From Microbacteriaceae bacterium PS02066 (GTDB lineage: Bacteria > Actinomycetota > Actinomycetes > Actinomycetales > Microbacteriaceae): a DNA stretch of 64,000 nucleotides. Positions within the stretch are counted from its first letter, which is position 1, and the number at the start of each line of letters is the position of its first letter. A model generated the notes under the pieces. The model was not told the origin of the DNA, made no database searches, and was given only the letters and a program-made list of their open reading frames with translations. The position numbers were made by a program, and so were the translations under genes. This document shows, piece by piece, positions 13,505 to 21,181 of this stretch. The stretch is from assembly GCA_029959545.1 (NCBI GenBank), contig JASCPH010000002.1, positions 62,001 through 126,000 on the forward strand, in the 5' to 3' direction.

Positions 13505-14963
13505 CCCCAAGGGCTTTTTGAAGGTGACCGAGCGGGAGCTGCCCGCGCGCCGTCCCGTACCCGTGCGCATCATGGACTGGAAAGAGGTCTATGAGCCCGG
13601 TGACTCGGCGGTGCTGCGCCGGCAGGCGGGCCGGTGCATGGATTGCGGCATCCCGTTCTGTCATAAGGGATGCCCGCTGGGCAACCTCATTCCGGAGTGG
13701 AACGACCTCACCTGGCGCGGCGAGGGACGCAGCGCCATCGAGCGTCTGCACGCCACCAACAACTTCCCGGAGTTCACGGGACGGCTGTGCCCCGCTCCCT
13801 GCGAGAGCGCCTGCGTGCTGGGCATCAACCAGCCCGCGGTGACCATCAAGCAGGTCGAGGTCTCGATCATCGACGAGGCCTTCTCGCACGGATGGGTCGA
13901 GCCGGAGCCGCCGGAGCGGCTGACCGGCAAGACGGTCGCCGTCGTCGGGTCGGGCCCCGCGGGCCTCGCTGCTGCTCAGCAGCTGACCCGTGCCGGTCAC
14001 ACGGTCGCGGTGTTCGAGCGCGACGACCGCATCGGTGGTCTGCTGCGCTACGGCATCCCGGACTTCAAGATGGAGAAGCGCCACCTCGAGCTTCGCCTGC
14101 GCCAGATGCAGGACGAGGGGACGCGGTTCCGCGCCGGCGTCGAGATCGGCCGCGACATCACGTGGGACGAGCTGCGCAGCCGGTACGACGCGGTCGTCGT
14201 CGCCACCGGCTCGACGGTGCCGCGCGATCTCTCCATCCCCGGTCGCGACCTGGCCGGTGTGCACTTCGCGATGGAGTACCTGGTCGAGTCGAACCGCGCG
14301 GTCGCGGGTGAGAAGCTCCACACGCAGATCAGCGCGGAGGGCAAGCATGTCGTCGTCATCGGCGGCGGCGACACCGGCGCCGACTGCATCGGCACCGCAC
14401 ACCGTCAGGGCGCGCTGAGCGTGACGAACCTCGCCATCGGCAAGCAGCCCCCCGCATCCCGCCCGGATGCGCAGCCCTGGCCGACGACGCCGACGATCTT
14501 CGAGGTGCAGTCGGCGCACGAGGAGGGCGGCGAGCGGGTCTTTCTGGCCTCCACCGTCGAGTTCCTCTCGAACGAGGTCGGCGAGGTGCGCGCGCTGCGT
14601 GTGGCCGAGACCGAGTACGTCGACGGCCGCCGGGTGCCCAAGAGCGGCACCGAGCGTGAGATCCCGGCCGACCTGGTGCTCATCGCGATGGGATTCACCG
14701 GGCCGGAGCGCACCGAGCTCGAGGGTCAGCTGCAGACGCAGTTCACCTCGCGCGGCAACGTCGAGCGCGACGACACCTACCAGACGACCACGCCCGGCGT
14801 GTTCGTGGCGGGCGATGCGGGTCGCGGCCAGTCGCTCATCGTGTGGGCGATCGCCGAAGGGCGTGCGGCCGCCGCATCCGTCGACCGTTATCTGATGGGT
14901 TCGACCTCTTTGCCGGCACCTGTACGGCCCACCGATATCGCGATCGGGTTGCAGCCCGCGTAG
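13497..14963 (+). CDS. gltD: Glutamate synthase (NADPH) small subunit
   Basis: FAD protein that passes electrons from NADPH through iron-sulfur clusters to GltB. The protein has 488 residues. The N-terminal cluster ligands are [16 protein letters not shown] (about 46-61) and [13 protein letters not shown] (about 97-109). The FAD loop [12 protein letters not shown] is near residue 148 and the NADPH loop [12 protein letters not shown] near 286. The C-terminus has the FAD-contacting [19 protein letters not shown] start overlapping the gltB stop by 8 nt is consistent with coupled synthesis of the two subunits. The pyk promoter hexamer overlaps its stop codon. Confidence 0.97.
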
Positions 14964-14966
14964 GCT
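14961..14966 (+). promoter_or_regulatory. -10-like hexamer of pyk
   Basis: TAGGCT overlaps the gltD stop; a start ~7 nt later would give pyk a ~40-nt leader with CGGAG near its ATG, so pyk can be expressed apart from gltBD. Confidence 0.4.
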
Positions 14967-15013
14967 GAACCTGCATCCCCTTCATCGCTAAAAGACCCGG
15001 AGTTCGAACTCGG

Positions 15014-16459
15014 ATGAGACGCGCGAAAATCGTCGCAACCCTAGGCCCGGCAACTTCCTCCTACGAGATGGTCCGCGCGATCATCGACGCAGGTGTGAAC
15101 GTCGCCCGCCTCAACCTCAGTCATGGTGACTACTCGGTCCACGACGCGAACTTCGCGAACGTGCGCCGTGCCGCGGAGGACGCCGGCTCCGCCGTCGCGA
15201 TCCTCGTCGACTTGCAGGGGCCCAAGATCCGCCTCGGCAAGTTCGCCGATGGCCCTCACGAGCTCGCCGTGGGAGACATCTTCAAGATCACGGTCGAGGA
15301 CATCCTCGGGACCAAGGAGATCGTCTCGACGACCTTCAAGGGCCTCCCGCAGGACGTCAAGCCCGGTGACTTCCTTCTGATCGATGACGGCAAGGTTCGT
15401 GTCGAGGTCGTCGAGACCGACGGCACCGTCGTCACCACGAAGGTCGTCGTCGCCGGCCCGGTCTCCAACAACAAGGGCATCAACCTCCCCGGCGTGGCCG
15501 TCAACGTCCCCGCACTGTCGGAGAAGGACGAGGCCGATCTTCGTTGGGGTCTGAACGCGGGTGCGGACATCATCGCGCTCTCGTTCGTGCGCAACGCCGA
15601 GGACGTCAACCGCGTGCACGAGATCATGGCGGAAGAGGGTCGGCGTGTGCCGGTCATCGCCAAGATCGAGAAGCCGCAGGCCGTCGACAATCTCGAGGAG
15701 ATCATCGACGCCTTCGACGGCATCATGGTCGCTCGAGGCGATCTCGGTGTGGAGCTTCCGCTGGAGGCCGTGCCGATCGTGCAGAAGCGCGCCGTCGAGC
15801 TGTGCCGTCGTATGGCGAAGCCGGTCATCGTGGCCACCCAGATGCTCGAGTCCATGATCGAGAACCCGGTCCCGACCCGCGCCGAGACGAGCGACGTCGC
15901 CAACGCCGTCCTCGACGGCGCGGACGCGGTCATGCTCTCGGGCGAGACCAGCGTCGGCAAGTACCCGGTCGGCGTCGTCGAGACGATGGCGCGCATCGTG
16001 GCCTCCACGGAGGAGCACGGACTCGACCGCATCGCTCCGTTGAACACGAAGCCGCGCACGCAGGGTGGCGCGATCACCCTGGCTGCGATGGAGGTCGCAC
16101 AGTTCGTCGAGGCGAGCTGGCTCTGCATCTTCACCGAGTCCGGCGACACCGCTCGTCGCATGTCGCGCCTGCGCCCCAGCATCCCGATGATGGCGTTCAC
16201 GCCTGACCCGGCGATCCGTCGCCGCATGGCCGTGACGTGGGGCATCCAGTCGGCGCTGGTGGAGCACGTGCCGCACACCGATCACATGTTCATGCAGGTG
16301 GACGAGTTCTTCCTGTCCAAGGGTCTGGCCAAGGAGGGTGACAAGGTCGTCGTGATCTCCGGTTCCCCTCCCGGAATCGCCGGGTCGACGAACGACATCC
16401 GCATCCACAAGATCGGTGACGCCGTCAACGGCCGCGCCCCGATCTGGTCGGGCGAGTAA
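15014..16459 (+). CDS. pyk: Pyruvate kinase
   Basis: Transfers phosphate from phosphoenolpyruvate to ADP in the last step of glycolysis. The protein has 481 residues and starts MRRAKIVATLGPATSS. The substrate and potassium site RLNLSHGDY is near residue 35. The active-site lysine region is VIAKIEKPQAVDN (about 216-228), and the metal ligands are in MVARGDLGVELPLE (about 240-253). The C-terminal ~130 residues form the allosteric domain. It stands alone as a transcription unit: upstream promoter-like hexamer, downstream strong hairpin. Confidence 0.97.
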   Translation: MRRAKIVATLGPATSSYEMVRAIIDAGVNVARLNLSHGDYSVHDANFANVRRAAEDAGSAVAILVDLQGPKIRLGKFADGPHELAVGDIFKITVEDILGTKEIVSTTFKGLPQDVKPGDFLLIDDGKVRVEVVETDGTVVTTKVVVAGPVSNNKGINLPGVAVNVPALSEKDEADLRWGLNAGADIIALSFVRNAEDVNRVHEIMAEEGRRVPVIAKIEKPQAVDNLEEIIDAFDGIMVARGDLGVELPLEAVPIVQKRAVELCRRMAKPVIVATQMLESMIENPVPTRAETSDVANAVLDGADAVMLSGETSVGKYPVGVVETMARIVASTEEHGLDRIAPLNTKPRTQGGAITLAAMEVAQFVEASWLCIFTESGDTARRMSRLRPSIPMMAFTPDPAIRRRMAVTWGIQSALVEHVPHTDHMFMQVDEFFLSKGLAKEGDKVVVISGSPPGIAGSTNDIRIHKIGDAVNGRAPIWSGE

Positions 16460-16469
16460 CCCGCGAGGT

Positions 16470-16514
16470 GCACAGAAGGGACCTTCCCCGAGGGGGAGGT
16501 CCCTTCTGCTGTGC
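16470..16514 (+). terminator. Hairpin terminator of pyk
   Basis: The arm AGAAGGGACCTTCCCC (16474-16489) pairs with 16492-16507, with one G-T wobble and a tiny GA apex; flanking CACAG/CTGTG can extend it. No T-run follows. The stem is long enough to end pyk transcription before the repeat field. Confidence 0.7.
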
Positions 16515-16526
16515 GGTGCCCCGAGC

Positions 16527-16656
16527 GCGCGTGCCCTGTGCGCGTGCCCGGTGCTCGTGCGTAGTGAGCGTGCCCTGTGCGCGTGCCCTGTGCGCGTGCG
16601 TTGTGCGCGTGCCCGGTGCTCGTGCGTTGTGCGCGTGCCCGGTGCTCGTGCGTAGG
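16527..16656. repeat. 13-bp minisatellite, ten head-to-tail units
   Basis: Ten consecutive 13-mers without gaps, consensus GCGCGTGCCCTGT. Variants include GCGCGTGCCCGGT (three times), GCTCGTGCGTAGT and GCGCGTGCGTTGT. CCCGGT and GCTCGTGCG units occur as pairs three times, so a 26-bp higher-order unit is likely. Because 13 is not a multiple of three, the reading frame shifts at each unit; the short Cys/Arg-rich open frames across it show no ribosome-binding site or homology that I recognise. It starts 12 bp after the pyk terminator. Confidence 0.9.
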
Positions 16657-16687
16657 GCACGCGGCGCACTCGCGATGTACGACGCCC

Positions 16688-17073
16688 GGATGCGTGTCTC
16701 AACCATTCACGACGTGAGCGCCGCCGGCGTGCACAGCTGAGACGCGAGGTGTCCGCGGTGTGCGGCACAGTGATGCGTGTCTCAACCATTCACGACGCGA
16801 GCGCCACAGGCGTGCACAAGTGAGACACGGAGGACCCGAGACGCCATGCACCGGATGCGTGTCTCAATCGTTCACGCCGTGAGGGCCGCGCGCGTGCACA
16901 AGTGAGACACGGAGGACACGGGACGCCATGCACCGGATGCGTGTCTCAATCGTTCACGCCGTGAGGGCCGCGCGCGTGCACAAGTGAGACACTAAGGACC
17001 CGCGACGCCATGCACCGGATCCGTGTCTCAACCGTTCACGCCGCGAGCGCCGCAGGCATGCACAAGTGAGACA
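16688..17073. repeat. Five-copy ~82-bp tandem repeat of stem-loop units
   Basis: The heptamer TGTCTCA begins at 16695, 16778, 16860, 16942 and 17024, a period of 83, 82, 82 and 82 bp. Each is followed about 43 bp on by the inverted heptamer TGAGACA (at 16903-16909 and 17067-17073, for example), forming a ~50-nt hairpin with 7-8 bp outer arms. Inside, TCACGCCGTGA is a second dyad in the central copies. The ~32-bp linker (ending GACGCCATGCACCGGAT) is also conserved, so copies 3 and 4 are almost identical and copies 1 and 5 are most diverged. No open frame of interest. Confidence 0.92.
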
Positions 17074-17103
17074 CGAAGTGTACGCGCGACCGCCACATGA
17101 TGT

Positions 17104-17189
17104 TGGTGCCGGCGGTGGGAGTCGAACCCACACACCCTTTCGAGTAACCGAGTTTGAGTCGGTCGCGTCTGCCATTCCGCCACGCCGGC
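17104..17189 (-). tRNA. tRNA-Leu (anticodon CAA)
   Basis: The minus strand folds as a class II tRNA with 7-bp acceptor GCCGGCG/CGCCGGC, discriminator A and an encoded CCA end. The anticodon stem ACCGA/TCGGT encloses loop CTCAAAC, giving anticodon CAA for UUG codons. A long variable arm and the T-loop TTCGACT are present. Its 3' end lies 30 bp from the last 82-bp repeat unit, so the repeat field lies downstream of the tRNA. Confidence 0.95.
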
Positions 17190-17368
17190 ATCGACCACGC
17201 AGGTGGCCGGATTCGACCCTATCGCACCGGCCGACCGCCGCCCGCCGTCGGGCTCTGCGGCCCGGTCGAGCGATTTCCTCGGGGGCGGAAGATCGCCTCG
17301 ACGCCCGAGGACGGCCGCATCCGCGCCGTCCGCGGTGTCGCATCCGGATGCGGACTGCCCGCGTGCCG

Positions 17369-17374
17369 TAGGAT
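17369..17374 (+). promoter_or_regulatory. -10-like hexamer of pdtaR
   Basis: TAGGAT is 6 nt before GTG 17381. Confidence 0.5.
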
Positions 17375-17380
17375 TCAAAG

Positions 17381-17995
17381 GTGACTGAGCAGGAAACCGC
17401 CGCGACCAACCCGACCGCACCCCGCCGCGTGGTGGTGGCAGAGGACGAGTCGCTCATCCGCCTCGACATCGTCGAGATCCTCCGCGACAACGGCTTCGAC
17501 GTCGTCGGTGAGGCCGGAGACGGTGAGACCGCCGTGCAGCTCGCCACTGATCTGCGTCCCGACCTCGTCATCATGGACGTCAAGATGCCCCAGCTCGACG
17601 GCATCAGCGCCGCGGAGAAGCTGAACAAGAACCACATCGCCCCCGTCGTGCTGCTGACGGCCTTCAGCCAGAAGGAGCTCGTGGAGCGTGCGAGCGAGGC
17701 AGGGGCTCTGGCCTACGTCGTCAAGCCGTTCACGCCGAACGACCTGCTGCCCGCGATCGAGATCGCCCTGGCGCGCTACGAGCAGATCATCACGCTCGAG
17801 GCCGAGGTCGCTGACATGGTCGAGCGCTTCGAGACCCGCAAGCTCGTCGACCGCGCCAAGGGCCTGCTGAACGAGAAGATGGGCCTGAGCGAGCCCGAGG
17901 CGTTCCGCTGGATCCAGAAGGCGTCGATGGACCGCCGCCTGACGATGCAGGACGTCGCCAAGGCGATCATCGAGCAACTCGCACCCAAGAAGTGA
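17381..17995 (+). CDS. pdtaR: ANTAR-domain response regulator, PdtaR-like
   Basis: Cytosolic two-component regulator that in mycobacteria (Rv1626) acts on RNA through its ANTAR domain. The 204 residues hold a receiver domain (about 14-135) with acidic pocket AEDE (residues 20-23), phospho-acceptor D66 in VIMDVKMPQLDG, the conserved Thr in LLTAFS and Lys in VVKPF. A linking helix precedes the C-terminal ANTAR three-helix domain (about 145-200), with AKGLLNEKMGLSEPEAFRWI. No cognate PdtaS kinase gene is nearby. Its position between pyk and polA matches other actinobacteria. Confidence 0.92.
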   Translation: MTEQETAATNPTAPRRVVVAEDESLIRLDIVEILRDNGFDVVGEAGDGETAVQLATDLRPDLVIMDVKMPQLDGISAAEKLNKNHIAPVVLLTAFSQKELVERASEAGALAYVVKPFTPNDLLPAIEIALARYEQIITLEAEVADMVERFETRKLVDRAKGLLNEKMGLSEPEAFRWIQKASMDRRLTMQDVAKAIIEQLAPKK

Positions 17996-18002
17996 CGCGT
18001 CC

Positions 18003-18025
18003 CGCCTGATCCGATCGATCAGGCG
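18003..18025. terminator. Bidirectional hairpin between pdtaR and the thioesterase gene
   Basis: CGCCTGATC and GATCAGGCG form a perfect 9-bp stem around a 5-nt loop. The right arm contains the thioesterase stop codon. It separates two converging genes. Confidence 0.6.
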
Positions 18026-18450
18026 ATTCCGGCGGCGTCCTTCACGAGGTTCGTGATGCGCACGGTCGAGCAGCGGCGCCCCGCGTCGTCCGAGAGGACG
18101 ATCTCGTGCACCATCAGCGTGCGTCCGACGTGCAGGGGTGTGCACACTCCCGTGACGAATCCGGATGTGGCCGAGCGCGTGTGCGTCGCGTTGATGTCGA
18201 CGCCGACGGCGAGGCGCCCCGGGCCGGCGAGGTAGTTCGCGTGCATCGAGCCCAGCGATTCGCCCAGGACGACGTAGGCCCCGCCGTGGAACAGGCCCAC
18301 CGGCTGCGTGTTGCCCTCGACGGGCATGCGGGCGATCGCGCGCTCGGTCGTGAACTCGAGCCACTCAAGCCCCATCTTGTCGGCGAGGGCGCCCGTGCCG
18401 CGGCGCGTCACCCATTCCAGCGGATCGATCGTGTACTCGGGCGCGGTCAT
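18019..18450 (-). CDS. Hotdog-fold thioesterase, PaaI/menaquinone type
   Basis: A 143-residue acyl-CoA thioesterase of the PaaI-like hotdog family. The active-site helix motif is VGLFHGGAYVVLGES (about 51-65), with the conserved glycines and catalytic acid. VGVDINATHTRSATSGFVTG follows in the central strands, the usual arrangement. Members include phenylacetyl-CoA-pathway and dihydroxynaphthoyl-CoA hydrolases; the substrate cannot be told here. ATG is preceded by AGGAGCAGC as ribosome-binding site. Divergent from polA and convergent with pdtaR. Confidence 0.85.
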   Translation of the reverse strand: MTAPEYTIDPLEWVTRRGTGALADKMGLEWLEFTTERAIARMPVEGNTQPVGLFHGGAYVVLGESLGSMHANYLAGPGRLAVGVDINATHTRSATSGFVTGVCTPLHVGRTLMVHEIVLSDDAGRRCSTVRITNLVKDAAGIA

Positions 18451-18491
18451 GCTGCTCCTGGGCTCCGGGGTGTCGTGTCCGCAGGCCTTAC

Positions 18492-18497
18492 TAGGCT
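18492..18497 (+). promoter_or_regulatory. -10-like hexamer of polA
   Basis: TAGGCT is 6 nt before GTG 18504. Confidence 0.5.
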
Positions 18498-18503
18498 GTC
18501 AGG

Positions 18504-21149
18504 GTGACGGACTCCGAAAAGCCTACTCTGCTCGTCGTCGACGGCCACTCGCTCGCCTTCCGGGCGTTCTACGCCCTTCCCGTCGACAACTTCACGACGA
18601 AGGACGGCCAGCACACCAACGGCGTCTACGGCTTCCTCTCCATGTTCGTGAACCTTCTGAAGGCCGAGAAGCCGACGCATCTCGCGGTGGCGTTCGACAC
18701 CTCGCGCGTCTCGTTCCGCACTCGTGAGTACCCCGAGTACAAGGCGACCCGCAGCGAGACCCCGCCCGAGTTCTCCGGGCAGATCCCCCTTCTGCAGGAG
18801 TGCCTGCGCGCCATGAACGTCACGGTGTTGACCAAGGAGGACATCGAGGCGGATGACATCCTCGCCACCCTGGCGACCGAAGGAGTCGCTGCGGGCTACG
18901 ACGTGCTCGTCTGCTCCGGCGACCGCGACACCATCCAGCTCGTGACCGACGAGGTCACGCTGCTCTACCCGAGCGTGCAGGGCGTCTCGCAACTCAAGCG
19001 CTACACCCCCGAGACGGTGCGCGAGCGCTACGGGGTGGCCCCGGCGCAGTACCCCGAGATCGCGGCGCTCGTAGGGGAGACGAGCGACAACCTGCCCGGA
19101 GTTCCCAAGGTCGGCGAGAAGACGGCCGTGAAGTGGCTCACGCAGTGGGGATCTCTCGACGAGCTGCTGGCCAACGCCGACAAGGTCACCGGCGTCGTGG
19201 GCAACAACCTGCGCGAGCACATCGACGACGTGCGTCGCAACCGCGCGCTCAACCGACTCCTGCGCGATGTCGAGCTGCCGGTGACGCCGCAGGATCTCGC
19301 CGTGCGTCCGATCGACGCGCAGGGCGTGCGCGACATCTTCGCCCGGCTCGAGTTCCGCACGCTGCTGCCGCGCGTGTTCGAGGCCACCGGAGCGGATGCG
19401 GCCGGCGCCGTCGCCGACGAGGCACCGGTCGTCGCGGCCCCGTCCCCCGTGGAGGCGACGGACCCCGCGATGCTCACCGCGTGGCTCGACGAGGCCGGTG
19501 ACGCGGAGGTCGGGGTGACCGTCGTGCTGGGCGCTTCCGTGCCTACCCGGATCGGTCTCGCCCGCGCCGGCGCCGTCATCGAGGCGGGGTGGAGCGAGGG
19601 CGTCGCCGACGCCCTCGCTCCCTGGCTCGCCTCAGACCGCCCGAAGACGTTCACCGACGCCAAGGGTCAGGTGAAGGCATTGCGGCGTGCGGGACTGAAG
19701 GTCGCCGGGGTGGCGTTCGACACGCTCCTCGCCGGCTGGCTCATCCGTCCGAGCCTTCCCGACAAGTCGCTCGGCGATCTCGTCGACCGTTACCTCGGAG
19801 AGAAGCTCCCCGAGGCCGACCCGTCGCAGCTCGTTCCCGAGACGGAGGGGGCGACTCCCGGCCAGCTGGCGTGGTACACGATCCGGGTGGCTGAGCCCCT
19901 GCGTGCCGCTCTGGGCGACGGTCCGTCCTCCGTGCTCACCGATATCGAGCTGCCTACGCTGCTCGCCCTGGCCGACATGGAGCTTGCGGGCGTGGCGGTG
20001 TCGCACGAGGTGTTGTCAGGGTTCTCGGCCGAACTGGCCGAGCGCGCGGACGGCCTCGCGCAGCGCGCCTACGCGGCGATCGATCGCGAGGTCAACCTCG
20101 GCTCACCGAAGCAGCTGCAAGAGGTGCTGTTCGAGCAGCTCCAGCTGCCCAAGACCCGCAAGACGAAGACCGGTTACTCGACGGATGCGACCGTCCTCGC
20201 CGACCTGCAGGAGTCCCACCCGCACCCCTTCCTCGATCTGCTGCTGCAGCACCGCGAGGCGACGAAGCTGCGTCAGATCATCGAGACGCTCGACGCGGCG
20301 ATCGCCGCGGACGGACGCATCCACACGACCTACCTGCAGACCGGTTCGCAGACCGGCCGGCTGTCGAGCACCGACCCCAACCTGCAGAACATCCCGATCC
20401 GCACCGAGGAGAGCCGCCGCATCCGTTCGGCATTCCAGGTGGGCGCGGGCTATGAGACGCTCCTCACGGCCGACTACTCGCAGATCGAGATGCGCATCAT
20501 GGCGCACCTGTCGGAAGATCCCGGGCTGATCGAAGCGTTCAACACGGGGGAGGATCTGCACCGGTTCGTCGGCGCGCGCGTGTTCGGAGTGACCCCGGAG
20601 GAGGTCACACCGCAGATGCGCACGAAGGTCAAGGCGATGTCCTACGGTCTCGTCTACGGTCTGTCCGCGTTCGGGCTCTCCAAGCAGCTGCGCATCGATC
20701 AGTCCGAGGCGAAGCAGCTGATGGGGGAGTACTTCGCGCGCTTCGGTGCGGTGCGCGACTATCTGCGCGCATCCGTCGAGAAGGCCCGCGAAGACGGTTA
20801 CACCGAGACGATCTTCCAGCGGCGTCGTCCGTTCCCCGACTTCGCCAGTCCCAACCGGGTGCTGCGCGAGAACGCGGAGCGTGCAGCGCTCAACGCCCCC
20901 ATCCAGGGGAGTGCGGCCGACATCATGAAGATCGCGCTGTTCCGGATCCACGCAGAGTTCCAGGAGCGTCGACTGGCCTCGCGCGTGCTGCTGCAGATCC
21001 ACGATGAACTCGTCGTCGAGGTCGCTGCGGGTGAGTGGGACCAGGCCGAGCAGATCGTGCGCGCGCGCATGGGGGATGCGGCGCAGCTCACGGTCCCGCT
21101 CGACGTGCAGATCGGCCGCGGCGTTGATTGGAACGCGGCCGGGCACTGA
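18504..21149 (+). CDS. polA: DNA polymerase I
   Basis: Repairs gaps and removes RNA primers. The 881 residues start with the 5'-nuclease domain (about 1-300), including VDGHSLAFRAFYALP, EADDILATLA and the helix-hairpin-helix around DNLPGVPKVGEKTA. The middle (about 310-490) has the 3'-5' exonuclease fold, but I find no DxE exonuclease I motif, so proofreading is probably absent, as in other actinobacterial PolA. The polymerase domain (about 500-881) shows motif A TADYSQIEMRIMA, motif B around KVKAMSYGLVYG and motif C LLQIHDELVVEV. Confidence 0.97.
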   Translation: MTDSEKPTLLVVDGHSLAFRAFYALPVDNFTTKDGQHTNGVYGFLSMFVNLLKAEKPTHLAVAFDTSRVSFRTREYPEYKATRSETPPEFSGQIPLLQECLRAMNVTVLTKEDIEADDILATLATEGVAAGYDVLVCSGDRDTIQLVTDEVTLLYPSVQGVSQLKRYTPETVRERYGVAPAQYPEIAALVGETSDNLPGVPKVGEKTAVKWLTQWGSLDELLANADKVTGVVGNNLREHIDDVRRNRALNRLLRDVELPVTPQDLAVRPIDAQGVRDIFARLEFRTLLPRVFEATGADAAGAVADEAPVVAAPSPVEATDPAMLTAWLDEAGDAEVGVTVVLGASVPTRIGLARAGAVIEAGWSEGVADALAPWLASDRPKTFTDAKGQVKALRRAGLKVAGVAFDTLLAGWLIRPSLPDKSLGDLVDRYLGEKLPEADPSQLVPETEGATPGQLAWYTIRVAEPLRAALGDGPSSVLTDIELPTLLALADMELAGVAVSHEVLSGFSAELAERADGLAQRAYAAIDREVNLGSPKQLQEVLFEQLQLPKTRKTKTGYSTDATVLADLQESHPHPFLDLLLQHREATKLRQIIETLDAAIAADGRIHTTYLQTGSQTGRLSSTDPNLQNIPIRTEESRRIRSAFQVGAGYETLLTADYSQIEMRIMAHLSEDPGLIEAFNTGEDLHRFVGARVFGVTPEEVTPQMRTKVKAMSYGLVYGLSAFGLSKQLRIDQSEAKQLMGEYFARFGAVRDYLRASVEKAREDGYTETIFQRRRPFPDFASPNRVLRENAERAALNAPIQGSAADIMKIALFRIHAEFQERRLASRVLLQIHDELVVEVAAGEWDQAEQIVRARMGDAAQLTVPLDVQIGRGVDWNAAGH

Positions 21150-21168
21150 ACGGCGCCGACCGTCGGCG

Positions 21169-21174
21169 TAGGCT
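21169..21174 (+). promoter_or_regulatory. -10-like hexamer of the DUF885 gene
   Basis: TAGGCT is 7 nt before ATG 21182 and argues for that start rather than an upstream one overlapping polA. Confidence 0.5.
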
Positions 21175-21181
21175 CGAATCC

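Noticed and set aside
16416-16655. Cys/Arg/Ala-rich open frame through the 13-bp repeats
   Set aside because: It starts inside pyk, has no ribosome-binding site, and is a by-product of repeat units lacking in-frame stops.
16688-17073. 82-bp repeats considered as a CRISPR array
   Set aside because: Spacers are as conserved as repeats, the unit is a long hairpin, and there are no cas genes in the window.
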